Below the pieces are notes generated by a model that saw only the letters and a list, made by a program, of their open reading frames with translations, searched no databases and was not told where the DNA came from. From Bradyrhizobium sp. KBS0727 (GTDB lineage: Bacteria > Pseudomonadota > Alphaproteobacteria > Rhizobiales > Xanthobacteraceae): a stretch of 64,000 nt of DNA. Position numbers and translations under genes: made by a program. The stretch covers positions 5,141,501-5,205,500 of the forward strand of contig NZ_CP042176.1 in assembly GCF_005937885.2 (NCBI RefSeq), in the 5' to 3' direction. Shown here one piece after another: positions 24,853-33,989 of this stretch (positions are counted from its first letter, which is position 1; each line of letters begins with the position of its first letter).

Positions 24853-24963
24853 TCAGTTCGCCCCTTGTGTCGTGCGCTGATCGGTCGTGAAAAGCTGGTC
24901 GGTATAGGCCGCCCCGGAAATCGTGAGCAGCGCAAGAAGCGAGATGAAGGCCAGCGTTTTCAT
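24853..24963 (-). CDS. 36-residue secreted or membrane peptide
   Basis: A short frame starts MKTLAFISLLALLTISGAAY, a good signal-peptide-like segment, followed by TDQLFTTDQRTTQGAN. No strong ribosome site is seen. It is in tandem with the 42-residue peptide downstream. Confidence 0.4.
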   Translation of the reverse strand: MKTLAFISLLALLTISGAAYTDQLFTTDQRTTQGAN

Positions 24964-25147
24964 GGCGCCAGCGTCGATCTCGATTGTGGCCGAAAACGTT
25001 AGAGTTCGGCGCCTTTTCGGGACCAACACAAGGGGACTTCGTGGCCGCGCACTCCCGCTTCGCGGCCACCGTTCGACTGGAAAAAATGCGTTTGCGCAGG
25101 CACGACGGAGCCTTGCTGCGCCTGCCCCGCCTGCAAATCGCTTCGGC

Positions 25148-26419
25148 TCAGGCGGTATTTCCGGCCTTACCGAAAGCCCCCGCCTCGGCCAAGGCCGCAA
25201 TGCTGCGGTCATCATAACCGAGCGTGTTGCGCAGCACTTCCCTGGTATGCTCGCCGAGCAGCGGCGCGGCGACGGGATCGATCGACGGCGTCAAGCTCAT
25301 ATGCAGCGGCGTTTCGATATTGGGCACCGCACCTGCGGTCGGATGCGGGATCTGGCTGAGGCGATCGCGGCCGCGCACTTCCGGCGAGTTGAAGCCTTGT
25401 TCTACCGTGCGCAGATAGCCGACGGGAATGTTGGCCTTCTTCATCTTCGCCATCCAGTGCTCGAGCGTGTCGCTGGCAAAAACGCCGGCGATGATGCCGC
25501 GCAACTTTTCCCTGTTGGCGGTTCGGTTTTTCCGATGGGCGAATTCCGGATCGGTGACGAGGTCGGGCCGATCGAGCACCTCCGTCACGAGACGGCGGTA
25601 GAGCCGATCATTGGCGCAGGCCATGTATAGCGGCCCGTCGGATGCCTGATAAACGCCAACGGTGGGCGAGCCGTTCGGCGAATTGCCGAAACGGCCCGGG
25701 TTCTCACCGCTGATCAGATAGGCCATGCCGTAAAAGCCGGTCAACGCCACAGCGGTGTCGATCAGCGCGACCTCGACCTGCTGGCCGCGGCCGAGCCGGT
25801 CGCGGGCAATCAAGGCCAGCAGGATCGCATTGCAGGCCGACATGCCGGTCGCCATGTCGACGATCGGCGATCCAGTACGGACCGGCTCCCCATCCGGAAA
25901 GCCATTGAGCGACATGAAGCCGCTTTCGGCTTGCGTGATCGGGTCGAAGCCCGGGCGCAGGGCGAACTCGCCCTTGCGGCCATAGGCCGAGATCGAGCAA
26001 TAGATCAGGCGCGGATTGGTCGGCGCGACCGAGGCGTAGTCGAGCCCGTATTTCTTCATCACACCGCCGGAGAAATTCTCCACCACCACATCCGCTTTCG
26101 CGATCAGCTGGCGCGCAAGCTCCAGCGCTGCCGGATTGGTGAAATCCAACGCAATGCCGCGCTTGTTGCGATTGAGACTGATAAAGGCCGCGCTCTCGCC
26201 GCCGATTTCCGCGTGCTCGTAATGGCGGGTATCGTCGCCCCCGTCCGGGTTTTCGATCTTGATCACTTGGGCGCCAAAATCGGCCAGCGTTTGCGTGCAG
26301 GCGGGACCGGCAACGACACGGGTAAAGTCGACGACCAGCAGACCATCAAGGGCAGTCGGCTCGCCCTTTGCGCGCGGCGTTCGCTCGGGCAATTGCGGTC
26401 CTGCGGACATTTCGGGCAT
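25148..26419 (-). CDS. Class III (CaiB/BaiF) CoA-transferase
   Basis: This 423-residue formyl-CoA transferase-like enzyme moves CoA between carboxylic acids. Key parts are GLLVVDFTRVVAGPACTQTL, ADFGAQVIKIENPDGGD, LNRNKRGIALD (about 82-92) and the catalytic aspartate at D188 in PIVDMATGMSA. No signal peptide. It is monocistronic, unlike the other CoA-transferases in the window, which sit beside transporters. The substrate cannot be told from sequence. Confidence 0.92.
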   Translation of the reverse strand: MPEMSAGPQLPERTPRAKGEPTALDGLLVVDFTRVVAGPACTQTLADFGAQVIKIENPDGGDDTRHYEHAEIGGESAAFISLNRNKRGIALDFTNPAALELARQLIAKADVVVENFSGGVMKKYGLDYASVAPTNPRLIYCSISAYGRKGEFALRPGFDPITQAESGFMSLNGFPDGEPVRTGSPIVDMATGMSACNAILLALIARDRLGRGQQVEVALIDTAVALTGFYGMAYLISGENPGRFGNSPNGSPTVGVYQASDGPLYMACANDRLYRRLVTEVLDRPDLVTDPEFAHRKNRTANREKLRGIIAGVFASDTLEHWMAKMKKANIPVGYLRTVEQGFNSPEVRGRDRLSQIPHPTAGAVPNIETPLHMSLTPSIDPVAAPLLGEHTREVLRNTLGYDDRSIAALAEAGAFGKAGNTA

Positions 26420-26795
26420 TTCCTCTTATTGTTTTGCATGGCGAAACTGGCGGCCAGCGCCGCAAGAAACGGCTTCGGGGCCTTTTAGCGGAAGCCCGCC
26501 GATAACGCCAAACCCCGATTTTGCAGGGCGGGAGCTGCCGCTGACATAGCTCTCGGGCCAGCGCGCCCGCGCGGCTTGCCGCTCCCGCTCCGCAACCGGC
26601 CGATGCCCTCGTTGCTGCCCGAGGGGCCCCTGACGTGAGCCTTGCTTCTTATGCACGGAGCCGAACCGCGCAGAGATTCGCCCCAAACACCGCCGCCCGA
26701 CCCCTGGGTCTGTCCAGGCAGTCGGGCGGCGCGAAGAGTTGAGAAGTGCGCAGCGACAATGCTCGCCGCGCCGTTGCCGATGAGAACCCGTCTCC
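26420..26795. other. Intergenic stretch with one strong hairpin
   Basis: About 375 bases between two minus-strand genes. It shows no supported gene; the minus frame at 26426-26686 is Arg/Gly-rich without family features. It contains the GC-rich hairpin at 26691-26731. Confidence 0.5.
26691..26731. repeat. Long GC-rich inverted repeat
   Basis: The stem CGCCGCCCGAC/GTCGGGCGGCG is perfect over 11 bp, with an inner CTGG/CCAG that extends the hairpin and a loop of about six bases. It lies downstream of the GFA gene (minus strand), so it could terminate that transcript, though it lacks a T run. Confidence 0.6.
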
Positions 26796-27218
26796 CTACT
26801 CGGCGACCATTTCGCCGGAGCCGCCGAGCTCTGCGGGAAAATCCTTCAGTTTAGGCAGACCGTCGCGCATCGGCAGCACCGTGTCGGCATAATTGACATG
26901 GACGCCGGGTGTGAAAGCCAGCGTCGGAAGCGTGGCGGCGAATACGTCGACGAGTCCGAGCGTCGGATGAACGGTCATCAGATGACCGCCGCACTTCGCG
27001 CAGTACTTGCGCTGACTCATCGGTGTCTTCTCGAACGTCGCAACGTGTTGCGCGCCGGAGGTAACCTGCACCGCTTCCGGCTTCCACAGGCTGAAGGCAT
27101 TCACAGGCCCGCCCGACCACGACCGGCACGAACTGCAGTGGCAGTAGCCCATGCCTTCCGGCGAACCGGAGACCTGCACTTCGACCGCGCCGCAAAAGCA
27201 GCTTCCAGTATGTTTCAT
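26796..27218 (-). CDS. GFA (glutathione-dependent formaldehyde-activating enzyme-like) domain protein
   Basis: This 140-residue beta-fold protein of the GFA/CENP-V family shows the zinc-binding cysteine pattern: SCFCGAV near the N-terminus, CHCSSC (about 26-31) and KYCAKCGGHL (about 71-80). Family members are often annotated as S-(hydroxymethyl)glutathione synthases, but most have no proven activity. It is 36 bases from the methyltransferase gene upstream and may be co-transcribed with it. Confidence 0.88.
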   Translation of the reverse strand: MKHTGSCFCGAVEVQVSGSPEGMGYCHCSSCRSWSGGPVNAFSLWKPEAVQVTSGAQHVATFEKTPMSQRKYCAKCGGHLMTVHPTLGLVDVFAATLPTLAFTPGVHVNYADTVLPMRDGLPKLKDFPAELGGSGEMVAE

Positions 27219-27254
27219 GACTTTATGTTCCTTACAATTTGAGGGTCGTTCAGA

Positions 27255-28025
27255 TCAGTTTCGCCACGGGAGCAGCATCGAGACCCGCTCCCGGTAACGG
27301 CGGTAGTCGTCACCGAACATCGCGGTGAGATCGCGCTCTTCCAGCAGAATGCCGACGAAGATATACGCCGTCGTCACCGCCGCAAACAACAGGTGTCCCG
27401 CGGTCATCGTCGGCGCCGCCCAAAAGGCGATGATGAAGCCGAGGTAAATCGGATGCCGCACAAAATTGTAGAGCAGCGGCGTCCGGAACACCGGCGACGA
27501 CATCTCCCGTCCGGCAAGATGGTTGGCAACCTGGTGCAATCCGAACAGTTCGAAATGATTGATCAGGAAGGTGCTGGTGAAAACGATCACCCAGCCGACG
27601 AACGACAATCCGGTAACAACCGCGGCCATTTCCGGCTCCTCGACGTGCCAGATCACCGCCGGCATCGGACGCCACTGCCAGAACAGCAGGAGCAGCGTCA
27701 GGCTTGCGAGCAGCACATAGGTGCTGCGCTCGACCGGTTCGGGAATAAACCGCGTCCACCATTGTTTAAACGATTTGCGCGCCATCACGCTGTGCTGGAG
27801 GGCAAACAACGACATCAGTGCGAGATTGATCGCGAACGCTTCAAATACGCGAGATTTCGCACCGGTATCGATGGCTTTCGGCACAACAAGGCCAGCGACG
27901 AAGCCGATGGCATACAGAATCGTGAAGAGAAATGTGAGATAGGCCACAGCGCCGAACAGAAATGCAGTCAATTTGAGCATTCGGTTACCCGGCGCCGCCG
28001 GGCCAAGGGCATCGACTTCGGTCAT
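27255..28025 (-). CDS. mddA: Methanethiol S-methyltransferase (MddA-like membrane protein)
   Basis: This 256-residue integral membrane protein has about five hydrophobic segments and the isoprenylcysteine-methyltransferase-like C-terminal signature FVRHPIYLGFIIAFWAAP plus LLEERDL..YRRYRERV. These match MddA, which methylates methanethiol to dimethyl sulfide and is documented in Bradyrhizobium. The related NnrU and PEMT-like proteins are the alternatives, but the tail motif and length fit MddA best. It diverges from a winged-helix/TPR regulator across 116 bases and is followed by the GFA gene. Confidence 0.78.
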   Translation of the reverse strand: MTEVDALGPAAPGNRMLKLTAFLFGAVAYLTFLFTILYAIGFVAGLVVPKAIDTGAKSRVFEAFAINLALMSLFALQHSVMARKSFKQWWTRFIPEPVERSTYVLLASLTLLLLFWQWRPMPAVIWHVEEPEMAAVVTGLSFVGWVIVFTSTFLINHFELFGLHQVANHLAGREMSSPVFRTPLLYNFVRHPIYLGFIIAFWAAPTMTAGHLLFAAVTTAYIFVGILLEERDLTAMFGDDYRRYRERVSMLLPWRN

Positions 28026-28141
28026 AAAAATGTCTCCGCTGCAGGCAATTGGATCGCAACTCCCGGTTTATGCGGGATACACGACCGGAAGACTTTGCCT
28101 GTTGCTTGAGGTTGACTTGATTGTTTCTTGAGAAAGTTACG

Positions 28142-29716
28142 ATGACGTACCTGACATTCAGCTTTGACAATCACACCCTCGATACCAGCCGCCGCGAATT
28201 GCGACGCGGCAGCGAGCTGGTCGCGACGCAGCCGCAGGTGTTCGATCTGCTCGTCCATCTCTTGAAGCACCGCGACCACGTCGTCAGCAGGGACGACCTG
28301 ATCGCCCTGGTATGGGGCGGCCGGATCGTGTCGGACTCCACGCTCGACAGCCGCATCAACGCCGCTCGAAATGCCGTCGGCGACAACGGCAAGGAGCAGA
28401 AGCTGATCCGGACCTTTCCGCGCAAGGGCCTTCGCTTCGTCGGCGCCGTGAACAAGCATTCTGACGGCGGTCCGCCGGCTGCCGCACTGCAGGAAGGCGC
28501 CGAGCAGCCGCAGCCGGCGTTACCGTTGCCGGACCGGCCGGCGATCGCTGTGCTGCCGTTCGACAACATGAGCGACGACCAGGAACAGGAATATTTCTCC
28601 GACGGCATCAGCGAGGACATCATCACCGCGCTGTCGAAATTGCGCTGGTTCTTCGTAATCGCGCGCAACTCCTCGTTCACCTACAAGGGCAAGGCGGTGC
28701 ACATGAAGCAGATCGCTGCCGAACTCGGCGTCCGCTACGTCGTCGAGGGCAGCGTGCGAAAGAGCGGCGATCGGGTGCGCATTACCGCGCAGCTCAACGA
28801 TACCGCGACCGGCAGCCACATCTGGGCGGAGCATTACGACCGCAACCTGACCGACGTGTTCGCCGTGCAGGACGAGATCACCGACGCCATCGTGACGGCG
28901 ATCGAGCCGCAGATATATGCCGCGGAAAATTTTCGCAGCCGGCGCAAGGCCCCGAACAGCGTGGACGCCTGGGACCTGGTGATGCGGGCGCTGTCGCATC
29001 ACTGGCGGGTAACGCGAACGGACAGTGCTGCCGCCAAGGCCCTGCTGGAAAAAGCGATTGCGATCGATCCGGACTACGGTCAGGCGCTGTCCTTGATTGC
29101 GACCAACCAGATGTTCGGCGTGCATCTGGGCTGGACCGATATTGCGTCCGCCGCCCCGATAGCCGAGCGGGCGGCGTTGGCGGCCATCGCGGCCGACGGC
29201 GAGGACGCCTGGGCGCATACCGCGCTCGGCAGCGTCTATTTCTCGACCCGCCGGCTCGACAATTCGTTGGCCGAATTCGAACTGGCGCTGCAGCTCAACC
29301 CCAATTTTTCGCTGGCGCAAGGCTACTACGCCCTGGCGCTGTGCTATAGCGGTCGCTGGCAGGACGCCTATGCGGCCACGCAACGTGCCATTCGCCAGAG
29401 CCCGCGCGATCCGTCCTCAGCGATCTATCACGGCGTTGCCGCCTACGCCCAGTTCGTCGGGAAGAACTATTGTGAGGCAATGACGCTAGCGCGCGAGGCG
29501 ACCCGGCAGCGTGGCGATCTCACCGGCGCCTACCGGGTGCTGACAGTTGCCGCCGGCATGGCCGGACACATCGACGTCGCCAAGGCGGCACTTGCGGAAT
29601 TGCGCCGGACCCAGCCCAATATTTCGCTCGCCTGGATCGCGACCCAGCTACCCTGGAAACTCGATGCCGATCGCGAGCACTATCTCGAAGGCTTTCGCCG
29701 CGCGGGACTTGAGTAG
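28142..29716 (+). CDS. Winged-helix (OmpR/CadC-type) regulator fused to TolB-like and TPR domains
   Basis: The product has 524 residues. Residues 1-100 are a trans_reg_C winged helix (PQVFDLLVHLLKHRDHVVSR, then DSRINAARNAVGDNG). Residues about 130-260 form the TolB/adenylate-cyclase-associated region (AVLPFDNMSDDQEQEYFSDG). The C-terminal half is TPR-like (GQALSLIATNQMF, EDAWAHTALGSVYFSTRRLD, LAQGYYALALCYSGRW). No membrane helix is evident, unlike CadC. The start at 28142 gives the family N-terminus TYLTFSFDNHTLD. It diverges from mddA, so it may control that gene. The ligand or partner sensed by the TPR is unknown. Confidence 0.85.
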   Translation: MTYLTFSFDNHTLDTSRRELRRGSELVATQPQVFDLLVHLLKHRDHVVSRDDLIALVWGGRIVSDSTLDSRINAARNAVGDNGKEQKLIRTFPRKGLRFVGAVNKHSDGGPPAAALQEGAEQPQPALPLPDRPAIAVLPFDNMSDDQEQEYFSDGISEDIITALSKLRWFFVIARNSSFTYKGKAVHMKQIAAELGVRYVVEGSVRKSGDRVRITAQLNDTATGSHIWAEHYDRNLTDVFAVQDEITDAIVTAIEPQIYAAENFRSRRKAPNSVDAWDLVMRALSHHWRVTRTDSAAAKALLEKAIAIDPDYGQALSLIATNQMFGVHLGWTDIASAAPIAERAALAAIAADGEDAWAHTALGSVYFSTRRLDNSLAEFELALQLNPNFSLAQGYYALALCYSGRWQDAYAATQRAIRQSPRDPSSAIYHGVAAYAQFVGKNYCEAMTLAREATRQRGDLTGAYRVLTVAAGMAGHIDVAKAALAELRRTQPNISLAWIATQLPWKLDADREHYLEGFRRAGLE

Positions 29717-29729
29717 GGAACCGGATTAG

Positions 29730-29756
29730 ACTCCAACTGGAGCGGCCACGGCTGCT
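29730..29756. terminator. Weak hairpin between convergent genes
   Basis: CTCCAACTGGAG and GGAGC..GCTCC form two alternative short stems just after the regulator stop and before the end of the minus-strand gene at 29763. There is no T tract. Confidence 0.3.
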
Positions 29757-29762
29757 CCGCCA

Positions 29763-30815
29763 TCACTGCTGCTTCTCCCAGAACGACAGCAGCCCCTGCG
29801 AGGCCGAACCTCCGATCACGCAGGGAATGCCCACCGCCACCTGCCCCAGCGCCGCCGCCGAGACGCAACCGAGCGCGACTGCGCCGACACCGACCTGCCC
29901 CCAGAAGTCGAGATTGCGCCGGCTGTCCGAGCCCTTGGTCTTGAGCTCGTCCACGGCCGCGAGCGCATCCTTGCGCAACGCCGCGATCTGCACGGTGTCG
30001 GCGGCCTCGATCACTTCACCAAGCGGCGCCTTGACCGCCGCCGGCTGCTTGCCAAGTTCGCTGCGAAGATATTCGCGCAAACCGCCATCGCGGATCGCAT
30101 AACTCGCCAGCGTATAGCGCGCCATGCTCCCGACCGTCAGCTTGTCGACCGTATCCCGGCTCCTGCTCCACGGCAGCATCTGCAGGATGCGCTGGATCGG
30201 CGCATGCGAGCCGGTTGCAAAGTAATATCCCCAGAGCGTGTCCAGCAGATCCTGGTTGCTCGCGAATGTCAGCGTCGTGTTCAGCTTCTTGTCGTCCTTG
30301 GCGAAGGGGTTCTTGGTGAAGGCCCCCTTCAGCTTGTCGAGCATGCCGGGCTTCACCTCTTCCAGCGGAATATCGGTCAGCGTCGGCAGCTTGCCCGAAA
30401 GATAGCTGTCGATCATCACCTGCCGCGCCGGCATTCGCGGGGCCACCCGGCGCAATATGTTTCTCCAGTCCGGCAGCCCCGAATAGGCGATGGCGCGGAC
30501 GATCACCCATTCGTCTTCCGGCGGGACTGGAAACAGGCCGGCGATGAGTTGCTCGGCCTTGAGCGGACTGGATCCGATCGCGCCCGCGATAAAGCCGAGA
30601 TAGATGCCGGCGTTTTCCGGCTCCTTGAAGGTCTGCGAATGAAACAGTACGCGCACGGCGGCGGGGACATGCGCGTAGTCCGGCTTCGCGCGGTAGTTAT
30701 AGATCCACTGCTGGACCACGCCGAGCGACGCACGCGCATCGACATCCGGCGTCTTCTCTGCATGGGCGGACTGGATCAGCATGAGCGAGGCTGCAACGAG
30801 GGCCGCATAACGCAT
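29763..30815 (-). CDS. Secreted protein of unknown function
   Basis: The product has 350 residues. The N-terminus RYAALVAASLMLIQSAHA-EK is a signal peptide. The mature part is helical, with no motif I recognise. Segments include VVQQWIYNYRAKPDYAHVP, RMPARQVMIDSYLSGKLP and a hydrophobic C-terminal patch (VGVGAVALGCVSAAALGQVA) that may associate with or span a membrane. It diverges from the BamA-like gene, so a link to outer-membrane biogenesis is possible. I recall similar unnamed proteins in rhizobia, but this is not verified. Confidence 0.72.
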   Translation of the reverse strand: MRYAALVAASLMLIQSAHAEKTPDVDARASLGVVQQWIYNYRAKPDYAHVPAAVRVLFHSQTFKEPENAGIYLGFIAGAIGSSPLKAEQLIAGLFPVPPEDEWVIVRAIAYSGLPDWRNILRRVAPRMPARQVMIDSYLSGKLPTLTDIPLEEVKPGMLDKLKGAFTKNPFAKDDKKLNTTLTFASNQDLLDTLWGYYFATGSHAPIQRILQMLPWSRSRDTVDKLTVGSMARYTLASYAIRDGGLREYLRSELGKQPAAVKAPLGEVIEAADTVQIAALRKDALAAVDELKTKGSDSRRNLDFWGQVGVGAVALGCVSAAALGQVAVGIPCVIGGSASQGLLSFWEKQQ

Positions 30816-31048
30816 GTGATGCTCCTGGCGAAAGGCTGGCGCGTGGCGCAGCCACTGCGCGAACGTCCCGGTCTCTTTCGAGCACGAAGCATGAAGCGGC
30901 TATTGCGACAATTCTGAGAACCGAACGGTCTATCAAGACGTTCAAATTGTGGCGCCTGGACTACCTCGGCCTGCAACTCACCTTACGGGAGACATTTTTT
31001 CGCCCAGCGCAGGCAATTCGATCGGCGCCGGGCGGATGGGAGACCGAC

Positions 31049-33385
31049 GTGAAGACCTTGTGCATCACGCATTGCAAGCGGTCGCACCGATGGCGCGTCG
31101 CCGCGTGCTGGCTTTCCGGTACGCTCGCGTTGCTATCCGTGACATCGGTTGCCGCCGAGCCGTCGCACGACCTGATCGTCGTCGAGGGAAACCGCCGCGT
31201 CGATGCGGAAACGGTGCGGTCGTATTTTCACGCCGCGCCGGACGGAAGGTTCGACGAGGCCGCGCGCGATGCGGCATTGAAGGCCTTGATCGCAACCGGC
31301 CTGTTCGACAACGTTTCCATAGATCGTTCCGGCGAGCGGCTTGTCGTGCATCTGTCCGAGGCCGCTGTGCTCGACCGCGTCGCATTCGAAGGCAACAAGA
31401 AGGTCAAGGACGCCGATCTCACGGCGGCGATTGCGTCCAAGCCGCGCGGCACGCTGCAGCGCGCCACGGTGCAGGCCGACGTCGGCCGCATCATCGAGGC
31501 TTACCGGCATGTCGGTCGCGACGACGTCAGGGTCGAACCCGAGATCATCGACCGCGGCAACGGCCGCGCCGACCTCATCTATGCCATCACCGAAGGCGCC
31601 AAGACCACGGTTCGGCAGATCCATTTCACCGGCAATCATGTTTTCGGCAAGCGACAGCTGAACGCCGTCATCAAGACGTCGGAAACGAACATGCTGAGCT
31701 TCCTGACCGGCGGCGACGTCTACGATCCCGATCGCATCGCGCAGGATCGGGAACAACTACGAATCTACTATCGCAGCAAGGGTTATGCCGACGCTGGCGT
31801 GGTTTCCGCCAGCGCGGAATACGATCCGGCGATCAAGGGGTTTGCGCTGACTTTCGCGATCGACGAGGGCCCGCTCTATCATTTCGGCGACGTCAGCGTC
31901 AGCTGCGACATTCCGGAGCTGGATTGCGACAAGCTTCGCCGGCTGCCGCTCGCCCATGCAGGCGCGGTGTTCGACGCCAACGCACTGGACAAGTCCACCG
32001 AAGTCCTCGCCGTCGAGATGGCAAAGCTCGGCTATCCCTTTGCGCGGGCTACACCCCGCCTCGACCGCGATGCCGCCGCCCAACGCATCGACATCGCCTT
32101 CGTGATCGATCAGGGGCCTCGAACCTATGTCGAGCGTATCGATATCCACGGCAATACGCGCACCCGCGACTACGTGATCCGGCGCGAATTCGATATCGCC
32201 GAGGGCGATCCCTATAACAAGACGTTGATCGATCGGGCCGAGCGGCATCTGAAGAACTTGAACTATTTCAAGACCGTCAAGATCTCGGACAGGCCTGGCT
32301 CGACGCCGGATCGGATCGTGCTCGACGTCGAGGCCATCGACCAGTCGACCGGCGATATCAATATCGCCGGCGGTTACTCCACCACCGACGGCGCCCTCGT
32401 CGAACTCAAGGTCGGTGAGCGCAATCTCTACGGTTCGGGGAAAAACGTGCAGGCCACCTTCACCTACGGTCAATATGCCCGCGGGGTCGATCTGGCAGCT
32501 TCCGAGCCATATTTCCTGGGCACCAAGGTTTCGGCCGGGATCGAGCTGTTCGGCCGACAAAATGACGCCACCAGTTACCAGTCCTATGCCAGCACCACCT
32601 ACGGCGCGACGCTGCAACTTGGCACGCCGATCAACGAGCAACTCGGCATGCAGTGGCGCTACTCGATCTACAACCAGAACATCACGCTGGTGCCGAACGG
32701 CTCCGGCCTGACGCCATCGCTGCCGATCCAGCAGGCGGCCGCCGCCGGCCCGGCCTGGGTTTCCGCCACCGGCAGCACCGCGACCTATAGCACGCTCGAC
32801 AACACCAAGAGCCCGACCAGCGGAATCAAATCGCAGCTCAGCCAGGATCTGGCCGGCCTTGGCGGCGACGTCAAATTCCTGCGGACCGCCGAGGACGTGC
32901 GCTATTACAAATCGATCAACAGCGACCTGGTCGGCATGATTCGGGCGCAAGGCGGCTATATCACCGGATGGGGCGGCCAGCAGGTGCCGCTGATGAACAA
33001 CTTCTTCGGCGGCCCAACCATGGTGCGGGGGTTTGCGCCCAACGGCTTTGGGCCGCGCGATCTGACGCCCGGCACCACCATGGATAATGTCGGCGGCAGC
33101 ATGTACTGGGCAACGACCGCGGAACTACAAAGCGCGATCCCCGGCGTGCCCGATGAATACGGCCTCAAGGCAGGCGCTTTCGTCGATGCCGGCAGCGTGT
33201 TTCGTTACAGCGGATCGACCGCCTCGCTGCAGGTCGCCAACAAGAGCGTCGTGCGCTCGTCGGTCGGCGCCGGCCTGACCTGGGCGTCGCCGTTCGGTGC
33301 CCTGACCGTCGACTACGCCGTGCCGCTGACGAAAGCCGCCTACGACGTGGTGCAGCCGCTGCGATTCAGCGCCGGTGGGTTCTAG
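31049..33385 (+). CDS. BamA/Omp85-family outer-membrane assembly protein (probable second copy)
   Basis: The 778-residue product starts from a GTG at 31049 with GGGAGA upstream; an ATG at 30947 would add 34 residues with no signal-peptide character. A signal peptide ends near SVAA-EP. Residues about 40-360 hold repeated POTRA-type segments (IVVEGNRRVDAETV, DRVAFEGNKKVKDADLTAAI, IHFTGNHVFGKRQL, VERIDIHGNTRTRDYVIRRE). The C-terminal barrel has the L6 motif MVRGFAP and ends in phenylalanine (RFSAGGF). The usual bamA neighbours (rseP, skp, lpxD) are absent, so this is likely a paralog. It could insert a specialised set of outer-membrane proteins. Confidence 0.85.
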   Translation: MKTLCITHCKRSHRWRVAACWLSGTLALLSVTSVAAEPSHDLIVVEGNRRVDAETVRSYFHAAPDGRFDEAARDAALKALIATGLFDNVSIDRSGERLVVHLSEAAVLDRVAFEGNKKVKDADLTAAIASKPRGTLQRATVQADVGRIIEAYRHVGRDDVRVEPEIIDRGNGRADLIYAITEGAKTTVRQIHFTGNHVFGKRQLNAVIKTSETNMLSFLTGGDVYDPDRIAQDREQLRIYYRSKGYADAGVVSASAEYDPAIKGFALTFAIDEGPLYHFGDVSVSCDIPELDCDKLRRLPLAHAGAVFDANALDKSTEVLAVEMAKLGYPFARATPRLDRDAAAQRIDIAFVIDQGPRTYVERIDIHGNTRTRDYVIRREFDIAEGDPYNKTLIDRAERHLKNLNYFKTVKISDRPGSTPDRIVLDVEAIDQSTGDINIAGGYSTTDGALVELKVGERNLYGSGKNVQATFTYGQYARGVDLAASEPYFLGTKVSAGIELFGRQNDATSYQSYASTTYGATLQLGTPINEQLGMQWRYSIYNQNITLVPNGSGLTPSLPIQQAAAAGPAWVSATGSTATYSTLDNTKSPTSGIKSQLSQDLAGLGGDVKFLRTAEDVRYYKSINSDLVGMIRAQGGYITGWGGQQVPLMNNFFGGPTMVRGFAPNGFGPRDLTPGTTMDNVGGSMYWATTAELQSAIPGVPDEYGLKAGAFVDAGSVFRYSGSTASLQVANKSVVRSSVGAGLTWASPFGALTVDYAVPLTKAAYDVVQPLRFSAGGF

Positions 33386-33402
33386 CCTGCAGGCGAGCAC
33401 CG

Positions 33403-33873
33403 CTACTGCTTCTTCAGCGTATAGACCGTGTTGTTCAGGCCGACTTCAGCCGTCGTTGCATCGACGAAATGAAAGTCGATCTCGCATCCGGTTTCCACCG
33501 TCTTGATGCCATTGCCGGTAAAGCCGAGCGAAGCGGCAATCTTGTTCAGGTCGACCGATTTGTCCTTTGACTTCATCTCTTCGAACGCGCCCTGGAAGAT
33601 CATATCGGCCGTATAATTCCTTTCCTTGTAGTGCGCCGACTTGCAGGCCAGGGGCTCGGGCCCGGCGATCTCTTTGGTCTTGAACACGACGGCCTTGCCG
33701 ATCAGGCGCGCCTGCTCCGCAACGTCGGGCTTCAGTTCTGGATCGGCCCACGGCGCCGTCGTTGCGCCGGAAACCTTCCAGGTCCCGAGATAGGTTGCAT
33801 CGGCCGCGATGGCAGCGACAGCCATCGCTGCACCAATGCAGGCAAGAAGACAGGTTACAACGGCGTCTTTCAT
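33403..33873 (-). CDS. Small periplasmic protein, unknown function
   Basis: The product has 156 residues from the ATG at 33873, which has GGGGGG upstream. The frame from 34041 is open but improbable. A signal peptide (KDAVVTCLLACIGAAMAVAA) is followed by YLGTWKVSGATTAPWADPEL, resembling small lipocalin-like or copper-resistance-type beta proteins, and ends NNTVYTLKKQ. Two cysteines (LACKS, ETGCEID) could form a disulfide. It is convergent with the BamA-like gene. Confidence 0.65.
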   Translation of the reverse strand: MKDAVVTCLLACIGAAMAVAAIAADATYLGTWKVSGATTAPWADPELKPDVAEQARLIGKAVVFKTKEIAGPEPLACKSAHYKERNYTADMIFQGAFEEMKSKDKSVDLNKIAASLGFTGNGIKTVETGCEIDFHFVDATTAEVGLNNTVYTLKKQ

Positions 33874-33989
33874 GATGGCCCCCCGGGTTACCGCGTTTTG
33901 ACGGCGCCGGGCGCCGTTTGGTTCATTCCCCGACGGCCGTATTTCCACCGAAATGGCCTTCGACGCAGGTCCGCGCGCGATGCAGACCG

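Noticed and set aside
26426-26686. Minus-strand gene of 86 codons upstream of the CoA-transferase
   Set aside because: Arg/Gly/Ser-rich, without conserved-looking segments or ribosome site. Treated as noncoding.
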